From an uncultured Planctomycetaceae bacterium (GTDB lineage Bacteria; Planctomycetota; Planctomycetia; Planctomycetales; Planctomycetaceae), in the NCBI GenBank assembly GCA_903858815.1, contig CAIOKE010000261.1, positions 1 to 45,663 on the forward strand: DNA of 45,663 nt. The letters run 5' to 3'. This document shows positions 41,339 through 45,663 of this stretch, in pieces (the stretch's first letter is position 1; each line of letters opens with the position of its first letter). The position numbers were made by a program, and so were the translations under genes. The notes under the pieces are model-generated. The model saw nothing but the letters and a program-made list of their open reading frames with translations. It did no database searches and was not told the DNA's origin.

Positions 41339-43738
41339 ATGGCCGAAACGAAAAGTGCGTGGGGCATTGACATTGGGCAGGCTGGCTTGAAGGCGATCAA
41401 GCTGCGTTCCACCGAGGACGGTCAGCGTGTCGTTGCGGTGGCCTTCGACTACATACCTCACCCGAAGATTCTCAGCCAGCCGGATGCGATTCCGGACGAG
41501 TTGATTCGAGAGGCGATGAAGACGTTTCTTGAGCGGAACAAGGTTGAGGGCGATCTGATTGCGATCAGTGTGCCGGGCCAGAGTTCGATGGCGAAGTTCA
41601 TCAAGCTGCCGCCGGTGGAAAGCAGCAAAGTTGCTGAGATCGTCCGCTATGAAGCGCGTCAGCAGATTCCGTTTGATTTGAACGACGTGATCTGGGACTA
41701 CCAGCCTGTGGGTGGTGGTGTGGAAGAGAGTGGTTTCATGCTGGAGGCCGAAGTGGGCCTGTTTGCCATGAAGCGCGACCTTGTGTACGACGCGATGAAG
41801 CCTTTTACTCAGGCTGGCCGAGAGATCGAACTGATCCAGATGGCTCCGTTGGCGTTGTACAATTTCCTCTCGTACGACGTGCTGGGTTTCCGTCGCACCG
41901 CAGAGACTCCCGAGCCCACAGCTCAGGAGGACTATCAGATCGTGCTGGACATGGGTTCGGACAATTCCACGATGCTGGTTTCGAATGGTCGCAGCATCTG
42001 GATTCGCAACGTACCGATTGGCGGCAACCATTTTACTCGCGCCCTGACGCGTGAAATGAAGTTGACGTTTGCGAAGGCCGAGCATTTGAAGTGTAACGCG
42101 ACGAAAGCGCCGGATCCGAAGGCCGTATTTCAGGCCATGCGTCCGGTCTTCAACGACTTCGTCTCTGAAATTCAGCGTACGATCGGTTTCTTTGGCAGCG
42201 TCAACCGATCGGCCCGTATTCGTCGCATTATTGGTGTTGGTAACGGCTTCCGGCTGGCTGGTTTGCAGCGGTTTCTTGAGCAGAACCTGCAGCAGTACAC
42301 CGTGGAGCGTCTGGAGACACTGCGGGGCGTCACGGGGGATTCCGTGCTGACGGATCCGCTGTTTTCTGAGAACATTATGACGTTTGCAGTGCCTTACGGG
42401 CTTGCCCTGCAGGTGCTCGGAAAAACTCGCATTCGCACTTCGCTACTGCCTCCAGAGATCATCATGGAGCGTCGAATCCGCGCCAAGAAACCGTGGGCAG
42501 TGGCGGGTGCAGCCGGTCTGTTGCTGGCGATGGGAATCAGCACGATTGGCAGTGCCAGCGTTCTGAGTTCCTGGAGCGAGAAGAAGTGGGACGAATCGCA
42601 GAAGTACGTGAAAACCGTGCAGGGCGAAATCGGAGCTCAGAAGACGGCCTTTGAAGGTGAACTGGGGGCTCACAAGACGACGCTGGACAACATCGCCCAG
42701 CTTGTGGCGCCACTGGAAAAGCGTTCCATCTGGATGGAGCTTTTCAAAGCGGTCAATGAATGTCTGCCGGTGGAGGAGGGTGACGCACTGGATGAAGCCG
42801 ACATCATGAAGCAGAAAAGGGTTCGGCTCACCTCCATCACAACTCGCAAAGTCACCGACGTTGCGGAATGGCACAAGAAGTTCGTGGATGCTGGTCAGAC
42901 GGAGTTGTTTGCAGTGGCCGATCAGACGCCACCGACAGCGGCACCGGGATATATCGTCACCCTGCGTGGTTACCATTTCTACAATCACCCGGACCTGCCG
43001 TTTGAAGAGACGGATCGTCGCTTTATCGAAGCGGCATTTGTCAGCAATCTGCGCAAATGGAAGCTCGAATCGGGTGGCGTTGAAGTCCCTGTCGGCAAAC
43101 TGGGCATCTCGTACCCAATCGTTGCCTACTGTCTGAAATCTCCAATGCAGTACGACCCGAACCAGCCATCAGGTGGCATGATGACGGGTGGCGGAGCCAT
43201 GGGCGGAATGGCCGGCATGGGTGACATGCTGGCTGGTGGTCTTGGCAGCGGTGGCGCCGACGGTGGTGACCTCGCTTCATCCGGTGGCGTTGGCATGCCT
43301 CCGGGGATGGGTGGTGGTGCTGGCATGATGTCGGGCATGGGTCCTGGCATGCGAGGTGCCATGGGTGCTCCGGGCATGGGTGGTTCAGCCGGCATGGGGC
43401 CTCCGGGAATGGGTGGTGCTGCTGGAATGGGGCCTCCGGGAATGGGCGGCGCGGCCGGGATGATGGGTGCGGGCAAGCGAGGTGCTCCGGGCGCCGGTGG
43501 CGAACGTGGTGCTCAGGATCCCAACCAGCTGACGGGTGCACAGGGCCCGATCTTCCAGCAGCAGGAACAAAAACAGGTCCTCGTACTTGATCGCTCGGAC
43601 TTCGTTGTGCAGTTCATCTGGATCCCGACATTGGAACCGCGTCAGGACGTGGATCCGCGGGCCGCAACAGCAGCGACGGCTGACCCGGCGGCAGCAGGTG
43701 CAGCCGATCCGGCCTCTGGTTCGGCCGCACCACAGTAA
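41339..43738 (+). CDS. pilM: PilM-like protein fused to a PilN-like region, with Gly/Met-rich insert
   Basis: A 799-residue protein. Residues 1 to about 380 form an actin-like PilM domain (AWGIDIGQAGLKAIKLRS, RYEARQQIPFDLNDVIWDYQ, LDMGSDNSTMLVSNG, IIGVGNGFRLAGLQRFLEQ). A transmembrane helix follows at about 383-405, then a periplasmic PilN/GspL-like region. A Gly/Met/Pro-rich segment occupies about residues 612-725, with units such as GMGPPGMGGAAG repeated. A final strand-like part follows (VLVLDRSDFVVQFIWIPTLEP) and an Ala/Pro tail. PilM and PilN are usually separate proteins of the type IV pilus/type II secretion inner-membrane platform. The ATG at 41339 is preferred over the GTG at 41282 because GIDIG then lies near the N-terminus as in PilM. 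Confidence 0.87.
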   Translation: MAETKSAWGIDIGQAGLKAIKLRSTEDGQRVVAVAFDYIPHPKILSQPDAIPDELIREAMKTFLERNKVEGDLIAISVPGQSSMAKFIKLPPVESSKVAEIVRYEARQQIPFDLNDVIWDYQPVGGGVEESGFMLEAEVGLFAMKRDLVYDAMKPFTQAGREIELIQMAPLALYNFLSYDVLGFRRTAETPEPTAQEDYQIVLDMGSDNSTMLVSNGRSIWIRNVPIGGNHFTRALTREMKLTFAKAEHLKCNATKAPDPKAVFQAMRPVFNDFVSEIQRTIGFFGSVNRSARIRRIIGVGNGFRLAGLQRFLEQNLQQYTVERLETLRGVTGDSVLTDPLFSENIMTFAVPYGLALQVLGKTRIRTSLLPPEIIMERRIRAKKPWAVAGAAGLLLAMGISTIGSASVLSSWSEKKWDESQKYVKTVQGEIGAQKTAFEGELGAHKTTLDNIAQLVAPLEKRSIWMELFKAVNECLPVEEGDALDEADIMKQKRVRLTSITTRKVTDVAEWHKKFVDAGQTELFAVADQTPPTAAPGYIVTLRGYHFYNHPDLPFEETDRRFIEAAFVSNLRKWKLESGGVEVPVGKLGISYPIVAYCLKSPMQYDPNQPSGGMMTGGGAMGGMAGMGDMLAGGLGSGGADGGDLASSGGVGMPPGMGGGAGMMSGMGPGMRGAMGAPGMGGSAGMGPPGMGGAAGMGPPGMGGAAGMMGAGKRGAPGAGGERGAQDPNQLTGAQGPIFQQQEQKQVLVLDRSDFVVQFIWIPTLEPRQDVDPRAATAATADPAAAGAADPASGSAAPQ

Positions 43739-43856
43739 ACCTTCACCGGGTTGCCTGCTGCTCTGATCAGCAGTCCAGCCAATCTGATCACGAAACCAGA
43801 ATCTCCGCAGCATACTCAGAGACACCTCTTCAGGGCAGAACAAAGGACCTTCGGCA

Positions 43857-45663
43857 ATGGACAAGCTTCAGCCGCTGATCAAACATCATTACTGGATCTG
43901 CTTTGGATTCGCGCTGATCTTCACCGTCACGGGCTGGTTTCTTGCCAGTGGTGCTCTCAGTGAAGCCATCACGGCTCGTGAGACTGCGGTGAAGGGGTCC
44001 TTCTCTGAAGCCAAGTCCAACGCGGACGCACCCAACTCGCGCTGGGTTGAAGTGGCTAAGCAGAAGAATGAAGCCGATGCCGCCTCGTTCAAGACAGCCT
44101 CGACTCAACTGCGTGAACGCCAGAAGAGTGCTCGCCAGTGGCCCGCGAAAGTCAGTGAAAAGATGAAGGGCATCAGTTATCAGGACCAGATCAAGGACCA
44201 GCTCACTCGCGAGCTCTGGGCTTCGATCTACGGAACTGAAATCGAGGAGATGCTGAAAATCGTACGCCCGTTCCAGATCGAAACCGGCGAAGGGCTGGTT
44301 GTTGTTGATTCCAACCGAATCACCCATCGCCCATATCGCTCATGGACAACTCGCCCCCCGGAATCCAAAGAAATCTGGGATGCTCAGGAAGACATCTGGC
44401 TGCTGCGATCTCTGCTGACTTCCATCAACAACGTGAACGGCAATGCTGAACGAATTACTGAGGCTCCAGTTCGTGAAATCTACCGCCTGACGCTGCGTGG
44501 CGGCGACCGCAATGCAACTCCTGCTGCCCCGGGTGCCGGCGGCGGCATGGGGGCGATGGGGGGCATGGGAGGCATGGGAGAGATGACTGGTGCTGCGGCC
44601 GGTGTCGGCGGCGGTGACGCAGGTGCCGGCATGGGGGGTGGCGGTTCCATCGGCTCCTATCCCGGCAAAGACTTTGAAGGCAACGCTGGCAGCGATATTC
44701 TCGGCGAAGAATTCGGTGCTGACGCTTCCGCAGCAGCGGGTGGCGGTGGTGGTGGTGGTGGTGGGATCATGGGTGGCATGCCAGGCAAGGGTGGCATGGG
44801 CAGCATGGGAATGTCCGAAATGGGCGCCATGGGGATGGGTGCCGGCGGTGGTGATGCCGGGGCCGGTGGTGGTGCCGCGGCCACCGAAGAAAAACGCTAC
44901 GTCGACGAAATTCCCGACTCCTATAAGACTCGCGCGTTCCTGCTTGATGTTCGGGTGCGGGATGACAAGTTGCCTGAGCTGCTGGCGTCGCTGACGGATT
45001 CCGATTTCCCTGTGGAAATTGTTCGCGTAGAGATTCAGACAGTCTCCGGGGCGGCCCCTGCTGCAGGCGGTGGTGGCTTTGGTGGCACGGGTGACGATCT
45101 CGCCGGTGGTGCTGGAATGGCTCCGGGAATGGGGGCTGGAATGGGGTCCGGAATGGGGATGGGAGCCGGGATGCCCCTAATGGGTGGAGGCCAGATGGGT
45201 GGTGGCCTGATGAGTGGTGCCGGCATGTCGGGGGCTGGCGGACTGATGGGCGGGGCGGGAATGCCCGGGAAAGGTGGCCCTGGTGGAGGCATGCCGGGCG
45301 AGATGGGTATGGGCGGACTCAGCGGTGCCGGCGGGGCCGGAATGGGTTCGATGGCCAGTTCACCATCTCAGCGTGCCCAGCAGATGCTTGGACTTGCCAT
45401 GTCAGATTCGTTGCTGATCACGGTCAAGATTGGTGGCTTGATGACGCTTTACCAGTCCGCTCAGGAAGCCAATGCTGCCGAAGCAACAGAGGCCGCCAGT
45501 GCAGCTGAGCGAGCCACTGCATCACCTGTCACGACTCCAGCGACCGACCCCACGACGACAACACCAGATCCGAATGCACCAGCACCGGATCCGAATGCAC
45601 CAGCACCGGATCCGAACGCACCAGCACCGGATCCGAACGCACCAGCACCGGATCCGAACGCAC
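43857..45663 (+). CDS. PilO/GspM-like membrane protein, Gly/Met-rich, cut by window edge
   Basis: An open frame running off the window, with 602 codons visible. The N-terminus MDKLQPLIKHHYW leads to one transmembrane helix (ICFGFALIFTVTGWFLASGAL), then a helical region (about residues 35-120). Ordered segments (IYRLTLRGG, FLLDVRVRDDKLPELLASL with VEIVRVEIQTVSG, LLITVKIGGLMTLYQ) look like strands and helices of a ferredoxin-like domain. Two Gly/Met-rich segments (about 225-341 and 400-499) sit between them. The visible end is an Ala/Glu/Thr tail entering PDPNAPA repeats. Position directly after pilM and topology suggest a PilO/GspM-type platform component. AAAGGAC lies about 9-10 bases before the ATG. 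Confidence 0.8.
   Translation, partial: MDKLQPLIKHHYWICFGFALIFTVTGWFLASGALSEAITARETAVKGSFSEAKSNADAPNSRWVEVAKQKNEADAASFKTASTQLRERQKSARQWPAKVSEKMKGISYQDQIKDQLTRELWASIYGTEIEEMLKIVRPFQIETGEGLVVVDSNRITHRPYRSWTTRPPESKEIWDAQEDIWLLRSLLTSINNVNGNAERITEAPVREIYRLTLRGGDRNATPAAPGAGGGMGAMGGMGGMGEMTGAAAGVGGGDAGAGMGGGGSIGSYPGKDFEGNAGSDILGEEFGADASAAAGGGGGGGGGIMGGMPGKGGMGSMGMSEMGAMGMGAGGGDAGAGGGAAATEEKRYVDEIPDSYKTRAFLLDVRVRDDKLPELLASLTDSDFPVEIVRVEIQTVSGAAPAAGGGGFGGTGDDLAGGAGMAPGMGAGMGSGMGMGAGMPLMGGGQMGGGLMSGAGMSGAGGLMGGAGMPGKGGPGGGMPGEMGMGGLSGAGGAGMGSMASSPSQRAQQMLGLAMSDSLLITVKIGGLMTLYQSAQEANAAEATEAASAAERATASPVTTPATDPTTTTPDPNAPAPDPNAPAPDPNAPAPDPNAPAPDPNA
45564..45663 (+). repeat. 21 bp tandem repeat encoding PDPNAPA
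   Basis: Four complete 21 bp units (45564-45584, 45585-45605, 45606-45626, 45627-45647) and a partial fifth that runs into the window edge. Each encodes Pro-Asp-Pro-Asn-Ala-Pro-Ala in frame with the PilO/GspM-like gene. Units differ at only a few positions (CCA/CCG for the first Pro codon, AAT/AAC for Asn), which suggests recent expansion. The true copy number cannot be seen here. Confidence 0.9.

Noticed and set aside
41279-42085. Minus-strand frame of 268 codons opposite pilM
   Set aside because: Shadow of the PilM domain; rich in His and Arg from reverse-complement bias, with no recognisable domain.
45564-45663. Tandem repeat as a CRISPR or minisatellite outside a gene
   Set aside because: Units are contiguous, 21 bp, have no spacers and remain in frame with the surrounding coding sequence.

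Overview
The window looks like a chromosome segment from a member of the Planctomycetota, most likely the order Planctomycetales. Three lines of evidence support this. Three genes encode DUF1559 proteins with type IV prepilin leaders. There is an ASPIC/UnbV-FG-GAP lipoprotein, a Cys-type sulfatase, a formylglycine-enzyme-like secreted protein and many lipoproteins. Intergenic DNA carries hairpin-rich repeats, including one whose translation reads LREGEAPAEP, a peptide I recall from translated planctomycete intergenic repeats. The genus is not determined. I see no rRNA, tRNA, CRISPR array, insertion sequence or prophage.

Positions 1-4712 hold a duplicated three-hairpin repeat, then minus-strand genes: a small unknown protein, queC with a structured leader, an FGE-like secreted protein lacking the catalytic cysteines, and a lipoprotein/DUF1559 pair ended by a hairpin. 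Positions 4973-12642 hold a LamG/purple-acid-phosphatase protein, an MFS transporter and a PlsC-type acyltransferase (minus strand), a His/Cys-rich small protein resembling DUF2946, a second DUF1559 gene, and a divergent pair of protoglobin and Rrf2 regulator.

Positions 12717-24007 hold a third DUF1559 gene with a recognisable promoter, an operator-like dyad and a textbook terminator. An ASPIC/FG-GAP lipoprotein follows, translationally coupled to a TPR protein, then a 72-residue lipoprotein and a TPR protein of about 2,200 residues. Positions 24063-34443 are a same-strand run: a GH123/DUF4091-like protein, an MFS transporter, a GT39-like membrane glycosyltransferase, an AsmA-like protein and a secreted protein with two alpha/beta-hydrolase domains. 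This suggests carbohydrate processing and envelope assembly. A GT4-type glycosyltransferase runs the other way.

Positions 36021-40981 carry a cytochrome c'-like lipoprotein, an SDR dehydrogenase, a sulfatase and bioA, the last two overlapping by 4 bp. The window ends in a pilus or type II secretion locus: a PilM-like ATPase fused to a PilN-like membrane region, then a PilO/GspM-like protein that runs off the edge. Both carry long Gly/Met-rich segments inserted into what look like their folded C-terminal domains. Together with three prepilin-like DUF1559 proteins, this suggests a pseudopilus machine and several substrates within one 45 kb stretch. All functional statements are inferred from sequence motifs read by eye; no database search was run.
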